5,565 nucleotides of DNA from an uncultured Flavobacteriales bacterium (GTDB lineage: Bacteria; Bacteroidota; Bacteroidia; Flavobacteriales_E; Vicingaceae): NCBI GenBank assembly GCA_937901255.1, contig CALCHN010000069.1, forward strand, positions 1-5,565, read 5' to 3'. A model generated the notes under the pieces. That model was not told where the DNA came from. It saw nothing but the letters and a program-made list of their open reading frames with translations, and searched no databases. Positions 5,018 to 5,565 of this stretch are shown one piece after another. Both the position numbers and the translations under genes were made by a program. Numbering within the stretch: position 1 is the stretch's first letter; each line of letters begins with the position of its first letter.

Positions 5018-5565
5018 ATGATGAAGCACATGAAAACAATGATAATTTTAGTAGTAAATGCTTTATTAATAGCATTTGCGATTTTTTTCTATTCATGGCA
5101 AGCTAAACCAATTATTGCTCGCACTGAAAATGGAATTGATTTTACAACGGTATTAATAATTAGCCTCAGCATATTAACAGCGATATTGATGCTCGTTATA
5201 AAGCCTTTAAGAAAATATGGTTTAGGTGTTTCAAGTGTGATTTGCTCATTTCTGATTTTTTTATTCTTTAATATAAACAAAGCATCTAAAAAAGAAGGGT
5301 TTGTACGATTTCGTCAAAGCGGGATGTTAACTGTGTATGATAAAGACATTAGTTATTTCAGCACAATAGATCTTGGTTACAAAAAACTTCGAAACAAAGT
5401 TGATGTAAATCGATGCTTTGAATTTGATAGCATTGATTTAAAAGTTTTTGATGGTCAATTTGGATTCAAATATTTCACAGAAGAGACAAAAATTTCGCGA
5501 GGTATGAATTGTTCAGAGAAAATATCGGATTCGAAAACTGATCCATACTTCTATGGGATAAAATT
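5018..5565 (+). CDS. Hypothetical membrane protein, N-terminal part (3' end outside window)
   Basis: The frame from the ATG at 5018 is open for 182 codons to the window edge with no stop. I do not recognise the protein. Three hydrophobic segments are clear: about residues 8-25 (ILVVNALLIAFAIFF), 44-61 (TVLIISLSILTAILMLVI) and 69-86 (LGVSSVICSFLIFLFF). After residue 88 comes a soluble, charged region rich in Phe, Asp and Lys (for example DLGYKKLRNKVDVNRCFEFD). The layout is three membrane helices followed by a soluble domain of at least 95 residues. ATG codons at 5018, 5021, 5030 and 5039 are all possible starts; there is no clear Shine-Dalgarno to choose between them. It begins a few bases after a CGTTAG core and may be the gene of the next cassette. 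Codon use is AT-rich like the 785-1291 gene and unlike the FISUMP gene. Confidence 0.7.
   Translation, partial: MMKHMKTMIILVVNALLIAFAIFFYSWQAKPIIARTENGIDFTTVLIISLSILTAILMLVIKPLRKYGLGVSSVICSFLIFLFFNINKASKKEGFVRFRQSGMLTVYDKDISYFSTIDLGYKKLRNKVDVNRCFEFDSIDLKVFDGQFGFKYFTEETKISRGMNCSEKISDSKTDPYFYGIK

Noticed and set aside
1..5565. CRISPR array, tRNA or rRNA genes
   Set aside because: No regularly spaced short repeats, cloverleaf with a CCA-type end, or rRNA-like conserved sequence was seen on either strand.

Overview
The window looks like an accessory region of a low-GC Bacteroidota genome. The evidence is a C-terminal FISUMP-type (Fibrobacter succinogenes major paralogous) domain, AT-rich coding sequence, a non-HNH group II intron and an IS110-family transposase, with lone secreted or membrane hypothetical genes between them. 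No housekeeping gene is present, so the lineage is an inference.

Layout: (1) 2-313 is the 3' end of a FISUMP-domain surface protein gene. (2) 314-636 is noncoding and holds a copy of the dispersed CCCTGAGCTTGTCGAAGGG-type repeat. (3) 638-766 is a long imperfect palindrome ending in CCGTTAGGC. (4) 785-1291 is a lone gene for a small, probably secreted protein of unknown function. (5) 1295 to about 3223/3230 is a complete-looking group II intron on the minus strand, with a 419-aa reverse transcriptase/maturase and recognisable domains V and VI. Its 3' end lies 3 bp beyond the stop codon of the 785-1291 gene. (6) About 3232-3360 is a second palindrome, related to the first and ending in CCGTTAGCTG. 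(7) About 3407-5006 is an IS110-family insertion sequence. Its transposase is split by a frame change at a run of nine A's, and its long 5' noncoding end could encode a bridge RNA. (8) 5007-5012 is a third CGTTAG core, followed at once by the start of a membrane-protein gene that runs off the window.

The organising theme is a cassette-like arrangement. Two related palindromes with integron attC-like GTTAG cores frame a single promoter-poor gene that starts a few bases after a core. The intron removed, the gene would be followed directly by the second palindrome. The group II intron and the IS110 element both sit against these palindromes or cores, as is known for some IIC introns and IS1111/IS110 elements at integron attC sites. 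No integron integrase is visible, so calling this an integron-like array is a hypothesis.
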